A stretch of 64,000 nt of DNA from Nocardia transvalensis NBRC 15921 (GTDB taxonomy: Bacteria; Actinomycetota; Actinomycetes; Mycobacteriales; Mycobacteriaceae): contig NZ_BAGL01000035.1 in NCBI RefSeq assembly GCF_000308875.1, forward strand, positions 1 to 64,000. The letters run 5' to 3'. A program made the translations under genes and the position numbers. How positions within the stretch are numbered: position 1 is the stretch's first letter; each line of letters starts with the position of its first letter. The notes below the pieces were generated by a model. That model saw only the letters and a program-made list of their open reading frames with translations, had not been told where the DNA came from and did no database searches. Below are positions 53,656-61,652 of this stretch, in pieces.

Positions 53656-54516
53656 ATGACGGAAACACCGGTGACGGTGCTCGGGCTCGGCGCGATGGGC
53701 AGTGCCCTGGCCGCGGCCTTCCTGAAGGCGGGTCATCCGACGACGGTGTGGAATCGCAGCCCCGGCAAGGACATCGATCTGGTCGCGGCCGGCGCCACCC
53801 GGGCGGGGTCGGTGCGCGAGGCGGTGGGTGCGGGCGGACTGGTCGTGGCGGTTCTGCTGGATCACGCGTCGGTGCACGAGACCCTCGACCCGATCGCGGG
53901 CGAACTGGGCGGGCGCGCGCTGGTCAACCTCACCAGTACGGCGCCCGAGGACGCGCGGGAGCTGGCGCGGTGGGCGGCCGGGCACGGCATCGACTACCTC
54001 GACGGCGGAATCATGGCCACGCCCGGCATGATCGGGCAGCCCGGCTCCTCGATTCTCTACAGCGGTTCCCGGGCGGTGTTCGACGCCCATCGCCCCGCGC
54101 TCGAATTGCTCGGCGCCGCGGAGTATTTCGGCGACGACGCGGGCCTGGCGTCGCTCTACGACTTCGCGCTGCTGGCGGGCATGTACATCATGTTCGCCGG
54201 ATTCCAGCACGGGGCCGCCATGGTGCGCTCGGCGGGCGGATCCGCCGAGGCGTTCGGCGAGCGGGCCGGGCGGTGGTTGTCGGCGATCATGCCGTCCCTG
54301 ACCGCTGAGGGCCGCGTGATCGACAGCGGCGACTACAGCCGCCCGGTCCAGGACCTCCGGTTCACCAAGGCCGCCCTCGATGCCATCGTGCGGGCCAGCC
54401 GCGACGCCGGGGTTGCCCTCGACGTCATCGGACCGGTGAAGGGCCTGGTCGACCGCCAGATCGCCGACGGCCACGGCGCCCAGGCCACCGAGAGGATGTT
54501 CGAGGGTCTGGTGTGA
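53656..54516 (+). CDS. NAD(P)-dependent dehydrogenase, imine reductase-like
   Basis: 286 residues from ATG 53656 (AAGGAGCAAGTG upstream). The beta-hydroxyacid dehydrogenase fold starts VTVLGLGAMGSALAAAFLKAG and has the NADPH-type NRS. The block YLDGGIMATPGMIGQPGSS and the C-terminal helical domain (LASLYDFALLAGMYIMFAGF) match the imine reductase group. It acts on cyclic imines or hydroxyacids; the natural substrate is unknown. It is convergent with the TetR gene at 54530. Confidence 0.87.
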   Translation: MTETPVTVLGLGAMGSALAAAFLKAGHPTTVWNRSPGKDIDLVAAGATRAGSVREAVGAGGLVVAVLLDHASVHETLDPIAGELGGRALVNLTSTAPEDARELARWAAGHGIDYLDGGIMATPGMIGQPGSSILYSGSRAVFDAHRPALELLGAAEYFGDDAGLASLYDFALLAGMYIMFAGFQHGAAMVRSAGGSAEAFGERAGRWLSAIMPSLTAEGRVIDSGDYSRPVQDLRFTKAALDAIVRASRDAGVALDVIGPVKGLVDRQIADGHGAQATERMFEGLV

Positions 54517-54529
54517 GGGCCGGCGTGCT

Positions 54530-55108
54530 CTAGTGCCCGATGGCGTGATGGATGAGTAGGGCGAGTTGGGTGCGGGCGTCGTCGAAGGGGCGGGGGGACT
54601 TGAGAGCGCGGCTCTGGAGGATGGCGCCCTCGATCACCGACAGCAGGACGCTCGCCACCGACTCCGCGGCGGGCCGCTCGGCGCCGGCGGCGACCAGGCC
54701 GTCGGCGAGGCGGGCGGTCCAGTCGGTGAACGCCTGCCCGGCGGCGGCCTGCACCCGGGAGTCCAGCTCGTCCAGCGCGGCGGCCATCATGAACGAGCCC
54801 TCGCGGTAGTCGCTGGATTCGAGGGGATCGCGCCAGAAGGCGAACAGCTCGTCCAGCCAGCACTCGACCGACGTCGCCTGCGCCAGCGCCTCGGCCACGG
54901 TGCTCACGTGCGAATGGACCACGCGCGACACGATGCGCGCCGCGGTCTCCACCAATTCGCCCTTGCCATCGGGAAAGTGCTGGTACAGCGAGTTGCGAGA
55001 GGCGTTGCTGCGCTTGAGCAATTCGTTCAGCCCGGCCGCGTGCACGCCGTGTTCCTGCACCGTGGCGATGGTGCTCTCGATGAGACGGCCACGCGGTCCG
55101 GTCCTCAA
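54530..55108 (-). CDS. TetR-family regulator
   Basis: 192 residues from TTG 55108; GGGAGGAGATTCCG supplies the ribosome site. HTH LIESTIATVQEHGVHAAGLN, ELLKRSNASRNSLYQHFPDG, of the TetR group with C-terminal LmrA/YxaF-like domain (DYREGSFMMAAALDELDSRVQ). It is divergent from the KAS III-like gene at 55201 with two operator copies between. Confidence 0.9.
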   Translation of the reverse strand: MRTGPRGRLIESTIATVQEHGVHAAGLNELLKRSNASRNSLYQHFPDGKGELVETAARIVSRVVHSHVSTVAEALAQATSVECWLDELFAFWRDPLESSDYREGSFMMAAALDELDSRVQAAAGQAFTDWTARLADGLVAAGAERPAAESVASVLLSVIEGAILQSRALKSPRPFDDARTQLALLIHHAIGH

Positions 55109-55131
55109 CGGAATCTCCTCCCACCCTTGTG

Positions 55132-55147
55132 TGAACCGATCGGTCCA
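55132..55147. promoter_or_regulatory. TetR operator, site 1
   Basis: TGAACCGATCGGTCCA: 16-bp dyad with one mismatch to TGAACC-N4-GGTTCA, 24 bp from the TetR start. Confidence 0.8.
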
Positions 55148-55160
55148 TGCTAGACGTAAT

Positions 55161-55190
55161 CTCCGTATGAACCAATCGGTTCATACGGAG
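55161..55190. promoter_or_regulatory. TetR operator, site 2
   Basis: A perfect 13-bp dyad (arms 55161-55173 and 55178-55190, AATC spacer) containing TGAACC-AATC-GGTTCA. It ends 10 bp before the KAS III start, where it would block transcription or translation initiation. Confidence 0.9.
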
Positions 55191-55200
55191 AGAGGAAGTC

Positions 55201-56244
55201 ATGGCCGCCCACATCGCCACCGCTGCCCCGGTTGCCCACGCCGCGCTGCTCGGCCTCGGCGTCTACCGCCCCCGGCGCGTCGTCCCCAACGCCGAGATCG
55301 TCGACCGGATCGATTCGTCGGACGAGTGGATCCAGACCCGGTCCGGGATCGCCGCGCGCCGGTGGGCGGAGAAGGACGAGACCATCGTCTCGATGAGTAC
55401 CGAGGCCGCCCGCGAGGCGCTCGCCGCGGCGGGGCTGGCCGCGGAGAAGATCGATGCGGTGGTGCTGGCCACGTCGTCGCAGATGGTGCTGGGCCCGTCG
55501 GCGGGCGCGGTGGTGGCGACCGAACTCGGGCTGCACGACACCCCTGCCTTCGACGTCTCGGCCGGCTGCGCGGGATTCTGCTACGCGCTGTCGGACGCCG
55601 CGGCCCTGGTGCGGGCGGGACAGGCTCGTTACGTGCTGGTGATCGGGGTGGAGCGGTTGTCGGATCTGCTGGATCCGGCCGATCGCACCTGCGCGTTCAT
55701 CTTCGCCGACGGCGCCGGCGCGGTCGTGGTGGGCCCGGCGGAGGCCGAGGGCATCGGCCCGGCGGCCTGGGGCTCGGACGGCAGCCAGACCGCGGCGATC
55801 AAGCAGGACAAGGACTTCCAGGAGTACTTCGCCGAGGTCGCCGAGGCCGAGGCGAGTGGCGGGACCACGGTGCGGCCCTACATCCGGATGAACGGCCAGG
55901 CCGTATTCCGCTGGGCGGTCACCTTTCTGGAGAAGGCGTGCCGGGACGCGCTGGACAACGCCGGCGTCACCGTCGAGGACCTGGACGCCTTCGTGCCGCA
56001 TCAGGCCAATATGCGCATCACCGACGCGCTGATCCGGGCGCTGCGCGTGCCCGACTCCGTCGCGGTCGCCCGCGATATCGTCGGCACCGGCAACACCAGC
56101 GCGGCATCGATCCCGATGGCGATGGAGGAGCTGCTCCGGTCCGGTTCCGCGAAGGCGGGAGATACCGCGTTGCTCCTGGGTTTCGGGGCCGGGCTCGCCT
56201 ACGCCGGCCAGGTCGTGCACCTGCCGCCGATCGCCGCGAACTGA
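55201..56244 (+). CDS. 3-oxoacyl-ACP synthase III-like (FabH family)
   Basis: 347 residues from ATG 55201. All KAS III landmarks are seen: YRPRRVVPNAEI, SAGCAGFCYAL with Cys123, VPHQANMRI with His267 and GNTSAASIP with Asn298. FabH condenses acetyl-CoA or branched acyl-CoA with malonyl-ACP. It stands alone here without fabD, fabF or ACP, and is under a dedicated TetR, so a specialised starter unit or an OleA-like or side pathway is as likely as housekeeping fatty acid start. Confidence 0.92.
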   Translation: MAAHIATAAPVAHAALLGLGVYRPRRVVPNAEIVDRIDSSDEWIQTRSGIAARRWAEKDETIVSMSTEAAREALAAAGLAAEKIDAVVLATSSQMVLGPSAGAVVATELGLHDTPAFDVSAGCAGFCYALSDAAALVRAGQARYVLVIGVERLSDLLDPADRTCAFIFADGAGAVVVGPAEAEGIGPAAWGSDGSQTAAIKQDKDFQEYFAEVAEAEASGGTTVRPYIRMNGQAVFRWAVTFLEKACRDALDNAGVTVEDLDAFVPHQANMRITDALIRALRVPDSVAVARDIVGTGNTSAASIPMAMEELLRSGSAKAGDTALLLGFGAGLAYAGQVVHLPPIAAN

Positions 56245-56357
56245 TCGTTTCGGCGCGCGCCTACACCGTGGAGTAACTTCGTGGCACCATGCCACGGAAC
56301 GGATTTCCGTGATAGACGTACGAGCGGAAAGCCCGCTCCTGGAGAGGAATCAGCCTG

Positions 56358-56723
56358 ATGATGAAACGCACCGTCACTGCGGCACTGGCGGCAGTCGCGG
56401 CCTCGCTCTTCGCTTTCGGCCAGTCCGGGGCGCAAGATCAGGCCGCCAACCAGTTCGTGATCTTCGAGAACACCGTGCCGATCGTGACGGTTCCCGAACC
56501 GGCCGACAACACCTGCAACGCCAACGTGATCACGATCGACGCGCCGCGGACGGTGTACCTGGCCAACACCACCCCGTTGTACGCGACGGTCTACGCCCGC
56601 GCCGGGGACAAGCCCGAGTGCACGGGCACGGTCCTCTACCGCTTCGCCCCGGGCCAGGTCTCCGGCACCGCCAACGTCCTGCAGGGCGCGGTCCTGGACG
56701 TGAAGTTCTCGCAGTACAGCTAG
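56358..56723 (+). CDS. Small secreted protein
   Basis: 121 residues. MMKRTVTAALAAVAASLFAF is a signal peptide, cut near SGA-QD. The mature part has two cysteines (Cys53 in NTCNANV and Cys88 in PECTGTV) that may form a disulfide, and beta-rich sequence (VIFENTVPIVTVPEPADN, TVYLANTTPLYATVYA). No family is recognised. It ends at a strong terminator. Confidence 0.78.
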   Translation: MMKRTVTAALAAVAASLFAFGQSGAQDQAANQFVIFENTVPIVTVPEPADNTCNANVITIDAPRTVYLANTTPLYATVYARAGDKPECTGTVLYRFAPGQVSGTANVLQGAVLDVKFSQYS

Positions 56724-56729
56724 GAGTTC

Positions 56730-56760
56730 GGGGCCTGTCGTCCCCGAGACGACAGGCCCC
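56730..56760 (+). terminator. Hairpin terminator
   Basis: Perfect 13-bp stem GGGGCCTGTCGTC / GACGACAGGCCCC (56730-56742, 56748-56760) with a CCCGA loop, 6 bp after the secreted-protein stop. Confidence 0.88.
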
Positions 56761-56786
56761 GATTAGTTCTCGGGGCGGGCACCGTC

Positions 56787-57659
56787 ATGAGTGTCATGAC
56801 TACTCATACGCTTCACAGTCCCGAGGCCGAGGTTGTGTACGACGTGCACGGGCCGCTGCCTACCGAGGGGCGGCCGCCGTTGTTCATGATCGGTCAGCCT
56901 ATGGATGCCACCGGGTTTCACGCGCTGGTGGAGCAGTTCCCGGATCGCACCGTGGTCACCTACGATCCGCGTGGCCTCGGCCGCAGCGTGCGCAAGGATG
57001 TCCGGGTGGATCATTCCCCGACCGTGCAAGCGGAAGATGTGCACGCCGTGATCGAGGAACTGGGCGCGGGACCGGTCGAGATGTTCGCCAGCAGTGGTGG
57101 TGCCGTGGTCGCGCTCGCGCTGGTGACGGCCCATCCCGGCGACGTGATCACCCTGGTGGCCCACGAACCGCCGCTCAACGCCGTCCTGCCCGACGCCGCG
57201 GCGGCCGACCGCGCCCGCGCCGGATTCCGGGATGCCTACGAGGCCAAGGGTTTCGGCGCCGGTATGGCGGCCTTCATCGCCATGACCTCGTGGCAGGGGG
57301 AGTTCACCGACGAGTACTTCGCCCAGCCCTTCCCGGATCCCGGCATGTTCGGGATGCCGTCGGAGGACGACGGTTCCCGCGACGATCCGCTGCTGTCGGA
57401 CCGGTCCTGGGCCGTGAGCAGCTACGAGCCCGATATCGCGGCCCTGCTCGCGGCGCCCACCCGCATCGTGGTCGGCGTGGGCGAGGAGTCCGCGGGCACC
57501 TACACCGCGCGCACGTCCGAAGCCCTCGCCGCGCTGCTCGGCCGTCCGGTCACCGTCTTCCCGAGCCATCACGGCGGCTTCTCGGGCCCCGACTCCGGAT
57601 ATCCGGGACAGCCGGTGGCGTTCGGAAACACCCTCCGGCAGGCGCTGGACGGTCACTGA
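56787..57659 (+). CDS. Alpha/beta hydrolase
   Basis: 290 residues from ATG 56787; ATG 56796 also possible. LFMIGQPMDATGFHALVEQF and TYDPRGLGRSVR are the fold's early blocks; the nucleophile elbow is FASSGGAVVAL (A-S-S-G-G), slightly off GxSxG; the late His is in FPSHHGGFSG. It is convergent with the related hydrolase gene at 57653, overlapping by 7 bp. Confidence 0.85.
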   Translation: MSVMTTHTLHSPEAEVVYDVHGPLPTEGRPPLFMIGQPMDATGFHALVEQFPDRTVVTYDPRGLGRSVRKDVRVDHSPTVQAEDVHAVIEELGAGPVEMFASSGGAVVALALVTAHPGDVITLVAHEPPLNAVLPDAAAADRARAGFRDAYEAKGFGAGMAAFIAMTSWQGEFTDEYFAQPFPDPGMFGMPSEDDGSRDDPLLSDRSWAVSSYEPDIAALLAAPTRIVVGVGEESAGTYTARTSEALAALLGRPVTVFPSHHGGFSGPDSGYPGQPVAFGNTLRQALDGH

Positions 57660-58486
57660 CCGGTGACCGCCGCCAGGATGTCCGTCAGCTGCCGGGCGAA
57701 TTCGGGCGCCTCGGTGCGTGCGCCGTTGTGCGCGCCGGGGAACTCGGTGACCTCGAGGCCGAGCCGGGCGGCGATCTCCACCGCCGGACGGTAGGGCAGG
57801 CAGCCGCGGGTCTCGCAGCCGACGGCTAGGACCAGCCGCTCGGCCACCGGGCGCAGCGCCGCGTAATCCGGGAGGTACGAGGTGAATTCGCGCAACTCGT
57901 ACGCCATCATGAGCGGGCCGTTGGCGGCGAGGCGCTCCCAGGTCGCGGCCGCGCGCGGCGAGAGTTCCCCCGGGTCCGGAGGAGGCTTCATCGCCCCGCC
58001 GATGCCCGCGAGGAACCGGGCTCCCGCGGCGGCGGGCCCCTCGGTGCGGAACAGCGTGTAGACCTCCTCGACCATCGCCCGATGCGCGACCGCGTCGGGC
58101 AGGACCGCGAAACATGGTGGCTCGTGGGCGATCAGGGTGTGGACGGCTTCGGGGTGCCGGGCTAGCAGCTCCAGCCCGACGATGCCGCCGTTGCTGGTGC
58201 CGAACACCGCCGCGGGCTGATCCGTGAGGTGCCGCAGCAGCCGGTAGACGTCGTCGGCCTGAACCGAGACGCGCTGGGTCTCGGGCCGCCCGCTGTCGAG
58301 GGTGCTGCGGGAGTAGCCGCGCTGCTCGAGCGCGACCACGGTGAAATGCCGTTCGAGCGCCTCGGCCAGCGGGTCGGCCGCACTCGCATCCCCGCCGCCG
58401 CCCGGAAGCAGCACCAGCAGCGGGCCCTCCCCACGCACCTCGTAGTACAGCCTCGCCCCGGGGACGGCCAGCGTCGCGGATCGCAT
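57653..58486 (-). CDS. Alpha/beta hydrolase
   Basis: 277 residues from ATG 58486 (AGGAAGGAGGGATC upstream). LVLLPGGGGDASAADPLAEA, ALEQRGYSRSTLDSGRP, nucleophile elbow FGTSNGGIVGLEL and late His in FPGAHNGARTEAPEFARQL. It resembles its convergent neighbour (both share VTLIAHEPP-type LIAHEPPCFAVLPDA), so the two are probably paralogues. Divergent from a TetR gene with an AT-rich operator between. Confidence 0.88.
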   Translation of the reverse strand: MRSATLAVPGARLYYEVRGEGPLLVLLPGGGGDASAADPLAEALERHFTVVALEQRGYSRSTLDSGRPETQRVSVQADDVYRLLRHLTDQPAAVFGTSNGGIVGLELLARHPEAVHTLIAHEPPCFAVLPDAVAHRAMVEEVYTLFRTEGPAAAGARFLAGIGGAMKPPPDPGELSPRAAATWERLAANGPLMMAYELREFTSYLPDYAALRPVAERLVLAVGCETRGCLPYRPAVEIAARLGLEVTEFPGAHNGARTEAPEFARQLTDILAAVTGQ

Positions 58487-58512
58487 GATCCCTCCTTCCT
58501 GATTTAACAAGG

Positions 58513-58533
58513 ATATAGCCTAACTATATTAGG
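58513..58533. promoter_or_regulatory. AT-rich operator dyads
   Basis: ATATAG-CCTAA-CTATAT (58513-58529) overlaps CCTAA-CTATA-TTAGG (58519-58533). It lies 27 bp from the hydrolase start and upstream of the TetR start, an obvious TetR site. Confidence 0.75.
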
Positions 58534-58599
58534 AAGATGTCGCCAGTAGATTCCGGACTAGTAGGGTCGACTGTCGGTCCGATGGGCAGGAGGTGGAGT

Positions 58600-59199
58600 A
58601 TGTCGCCGCGGGTGGGACTGACCGCGGAGCGCGTGGTCGACGCGGCCGCGGAGCTTGCCGACGAGATCGGGTTCGACAACCTCACCCTGTCGGCGGTCGC
58701 TCGCCGGTTCGGCGTGAAGGATCCGAGCCTCTATGTGCACGTGCGCAATCTGCACGATCTGCGGGTGCGGGTGGCGCTGCGGGCCGGGGTCGAGTTGAAC
58801 GACCGGATCGGGACCGCCATCGCGGGACGGGCGGGGAAGGACGCGCTCATCGCCTTCGCCGACGCCTACCGCGCCTACGCGCTGGAGCATCCGGGTCGGT
58901 ACGCGGCGACGCAGATCCGGATGGATCCGGCAGAGGTGGGGGACGAGCCCGCGCTGCTGCGGAGCATCGAGCTGACGCAGTCGATGCTGCGCGGGTACGA
59001 GCTGGGGGAGTCCGAGGGGCTGGACGCGGCTCGCTTGCTGCGCAGCACATTTCACGGGTTCGCGACGCTGGAGGCGCAGGGTGGGTTCGCCCATTCCCGG
59101 CCCACGGATGTGTCGTGGCGGCATATTCTCGATGCCCTGCATCGGACGCTGTCGGATTGGCCTGCGGGGCAGGGCAAACCACGTCCGGCGGGCTCGTAG
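58600..59199 (+). CDS. TetR-family regulator
   Basis: 199 residues from ATG 58600, close after AGGAGGTGGAGT; longer forms start at 58537 or 58582. HTH ERVVDAAAELADEIGFDNLT, LSAVARRFGVKDPSLYVHVR. The C-terminal domain (TetR_C_33-like WHG motif replaced by FHGFATLEAQGGF) fits. It regulates the divergent hydrolase. The last 21 bp lie inside the 26-bp tandem repeat. Confidence 0.9.
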   Translation: MSPRVGLTAERVVDAAAELADEIGFDNLTLSAVARRFGVKDPSLYVHVRNLHDLRVRVALRAGVELNDRIGTAIAGRAGKDALIAFADAYRAYALEHPGRYAATQIRMDPAEVGDEPALLRSIELTQSMLRGYELGESEGLDAARLLRSTFHGFATLEAQGGFAHSRPTDVSWRHILDALHRTLSDWPAGQGKPRPAGS

Positions 59200-59282
59200 T
59201 CGATCCAGGTCCGGTGGGCTCGTCGTCGATCCACGTCCGGTGGGCTCGTCGTCGATCCACCTCCGGTGGGCTCATAGTCGAT
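59179..59282. repeat. 26-bp tandem repeat, 4 copies
   Basis: Units begin at 59179, 59205, 59231 and 59257; consensus CCACGTCCGGTGGGCTCGT then CGTCGAT. The first unit codes the end of the TetR protein, so the array started as, or invaded, coding sequence. It abuts hairpin element copy 4. Confidence 0.9.
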
Positions 59283-59306
59283 TTCCCGGCATGCTTTTGG
59301 CCGGGA
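59283..59306. repeat. Dispersed hairpin element, copy 4 (inverted)
   Basis: TTCCCGGC-ATGCTTTTG-GCCGGGA, the reverse complement of copy 2 minus one end base. It directly follows the tandem array. Confidence 0.85.
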
Positions 59307-59325
59307 TCCGTGGGTGCGCTGGTGG

Positions 59326-59350
59326 TTTCCGGCCAAAAGCATGCCGGAAA
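59326..59350. repeat. Dispersed hairpin element, copy 5
   Basis: TTTCCGGC-CAAAAGCAT-GCCGGAAA, facing copy 4 over a 19-bp spacer. The stem has compensating T-A changes at both ends, so base pairing is kept. Confidence 0.88.
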
Positions 59351-59436
59351 AAAGGGGGGTGGTGTGCCGGAAAGGGGGTGTGCCGGAAAGTACCGAAACG
59401 TTGCCTGATGCGGCGATCTATGCGTGCCGGCGCGAC

Positions 59437-60549
59437 TCAGAGGTGCCGAGTCCCCCACTGGACGAGCTTCTCGACGGGAATGTTCCATGCCCGCACCGCG
59501 GAGTTGGGGACGAACGTCGTGATTTCTGGAATTCCCTCGAGCGCTGGGACAGTGGCGAGGAAGTGGAGGTATCTGCCATCTTCGAGCCGGATCCAGAAGG
59601 GTTGCTCCTGCCGGTCGGGCAAAGGTTCGGACAACCACCATTCGGGCCCATCGGCGAGCCACGGTTCCAGCCGATCCTCGACTTGGGTGAAAGAGACTCG
59701 GGTGAGCCAGTCTCGCTGCGGCTGATCCATGACGTAACCGTCGATCACGGAGAAGCAGAGAACGGGCCAGTCTTCGAACTCGCTTTCCCGGCACTGCTCG
59801 GCCAGCCCATGTATGCCGAAATCATGCGCCTCGCGATTCGGATTGCCTGCAACCAAGCTGACGTAGCCGGCGTCGATAGTCTGGCCGTCGGCGCCGAACG
59901 CACCCAGGGCAGCCTCCACCGCTGCGACGAACCTGTTGTACTCGTCGAGTGTGAAGTATTCACACCAGCCAGGGACTGCATCGCGCGGGGCGGGCGGGTC
60001 CACGCGCGCGGCTTCCCAGCAGATAGCAAGGGTTTCCCGCAGCTGAGCGGCGGATTTCCGCAGGGTGCCCCGTTCTCGATCTCGGACCAGTTGATGCAGA
60101 AAGAATTCCAGGATCACACCGTTCGCGAACTCCGCCGGAGCGTTGGGGCGGATGACCGGGGCGCAGTAGGGGTTGAGGTCGTCATCCGCACGATCCTGAT
60201 AACCCCAGCGGGCCGGCGCGACACGCAACAGGACTTCACCGACGTATCGCAGCGTACCGGTGGTGAACTCCGCGTTGTCCTCGATACCGATGGCCGTCTG
60301 GTCCGGATAGCGCGCGAGCACGACCGGTTCCAGCGCGTCCAGCGAGTCGAGGGTGAAGTCGAAAGGAAAGTCCGCGGGCAGGTAGAAACGGCGCCACTGC
60401 TGCAACGCGCTTCCCATGCCGGCCAGCCATCCGTCCAGAAAGACGCACGCCGACTCGGTCATGTTCTTGCGGTCCTCGGCCATGTACGCCTCGGTTCGGC
60501 CATCCGCATGCACGATGTCCATCCTCGCGTACTGCTGGCGGGCTCCCAT
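59437..60549 (-). CDS. Large protein of unknown function
   Basis: 370 residues from ATG 60549 (MGARQQYARMDIVHADGRTE); ATG 60522 is an alternative. It has no signal peptide or membrane helix. Notable regions are ACVFLDGWLAGMGSALQQWR, EDNAEFTTGTLRYVGEVLLR, EWWLSEPLPDRQEQPFWIRL and the end FVPNSAVRAWNIPVEKLVQW. It is acidic, Trp-rich and well conserved in codon use. I do not recognise the family. Its base composition is less extreme than its neighbours'. Confidence 0.75.
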   Translation of the reverse strand: MGARQQYARMDIVHADGRTEAYMAEDRKNMTESACVFLDGWLAGMGSALQQWRRFYLPADFPFDFTLDSLDALEPVVLARYPDQTAIGIEDNAEFTTGTLRYVGEVLLRVAPARWGYQDRADDDLNPYCAPVIRPNAPAEFANGVILEFFLHQLVRDRERGTLRKSAAQLRETLAICWEAARVDPPAPRDAVPGWCEYFTLDEYNRFVAAVEAALGAFGADGQTIDAGYVSLVAGNPNREAHDFGIHGLAEQCRESEFEDWPVLCFSVIDGYVMDQPQRDWLTRVSFTQVEDRLEPWLADGPEWWLSEPLPDRQEQPFWIRLEDGRYLHFLATVPALEGIPEITTFVPNSAVRAWNIPVEKLVQWGTRHL

Positions 60550-60664
60550 CTTTGAGTAGCCTGCTCGATCCCTGACCCCGTACATCGGTCGATACACCGA
60601 CCGTGCCTGGCGATCCGCTGGTATCCGGTTCAGCGGTGAAGCGGATCCATTTCATGGAGGTGGC

Positions 60665-61591
60665 TCAGCGGCTGGCGTCGAGGGCTGCGGTGAGGGTGTC
60701 GGCGGCTGATTTGGTGGCGGTGCCCAAGTGGGCCAGGGCTTCTGCGGACAGGCGGGTGTCGGGGCAGGCGACCAGGGCGGCGGTGACGGTGGCGCCGAGG
60801 GTGATGGGGGCGGCGACGGTGACCACGGCGTTTTCGGCGCCGAGTTCGTCGGGGAGGTAGTCGATGGTGATCAGGTCGGCGATCATGCCGCCCAGGCGGT
60901 GGCGGAGGGGGTCGGTGACGGGGGAATTGCGCAGGGCGGCAAGGGCTTCCAGGATCGGGGCCGATTCGTCGGCGAGGCGTTCCACCGAATAGCCGCGGGC
61001 ACGGACCTCCGCGAGGACCGCGTCCAGGCGCTCGCGGTGGGCCGGGTCGGCGTGGCCGAGCCAGGCGGCGCGCTCGGAATCCGGCGCCCAGGCGACGAAT
61101 TCGCGGGCGACGGGCGGGGCGAGGGGTAGCCGGCGGCCCGCGCGGATCCACGGCACGGACGGGTCGCCGATCACCTCGGTGATGACGATGGCGCCGGTGT
61201 CGCGCTCGGCCAGGAAGACCGGAATCCGTTCGCGCGCAGCGAGATCCCGCATCGGCTCCACGGCGAGGCGGCGCAGCGGGAACGCCTCTTCCGCGCGCCG
61301 CGCCACCGCGAGCATGCCCAGGCCGAGGCCGTAGTTGCCGTCGCCGTCGCGCACGGTCCAGCCGTCGGCGGTGAGCTGGGTGAGCACCGCGTGCGCCGTG
61401 GCGCGCGACAACCCGGTGTCGCGCACGATGCGCGCCAGCGACAGGTGGTCGGCGGGGCGGCGGGACAGCAGCTCGATCACCCGGACCACGCGGTGCGTGG
61501 GTGGTGACGCGGCGGAATCGGGCGCGGCCGACCCATTTTCTGAAACAGGTTCTTGACCGGCGCGCCGCGGTCGGCCTATCGTCGGTGTCAC
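60665..61591 (-). CDS. IclR-family regulator
   Basis: 308 residues from GTG 61591. The winged HTH is RVVRVIELLSRRPADHLSLA, RIVRDTGLSRATAHAVLTQL and DGNYGLGLGML. The C-terminal IclR/GAF-like ligand domain follows. The start sits inside the dyad cluster at 61594-61620 that separates it from cysD, so it probably controls itself and the sulfate-activation operon. An IclR protein for cysDN is not the usual CysB/CymR arrangement. Confidence 0.86.
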   Translation of the reverse strand: MTPTIGRPRRAGQEPVSENGSAAPDSAASPPTHRVVRVIELLSRRPADHLSLARIVRDTGLSRATAHAVLTQLTADGWTVRDGDGNYGLGLGMLAVARRAEEAFPLRRLAVEPMRDLAARERIPVFLAERDTGAIVITEVIGDPSVPWIRAGRRLPLAPPVAREFVAWAPDSERAAWLGHADPAHRERLDAVLAEVRARGYSVERLADESAPILEALAALRNSPVTDPLRHRLGGMIADLITIDYLPDELGAENAVVTVAAPITLGATVTAALVACPDTRLSAEALAHLGTATKSAADTLTAALDASR

Positions 61592-61593
61592 AA

Positions 61594-61620
61594 TATCGAA
61601 CGATAGCGTCGAATATTCGA
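61594..61620. promoter_or_regulatory. Adjacent dyads between iclR-type gene and cysD
   Basis: TATCG-AA-CGATA (61594-61605) and TCGAATATTCGA (61609-61620), both perfect, 3 bp apart. They overlap the start of the IclR gene and lie 33 bp upstream of cysD. Confidence 0.75.
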
Positions 61621-61652
61621 CACCGCAACCCCGGTGGGCGAATGTCGGCGCG

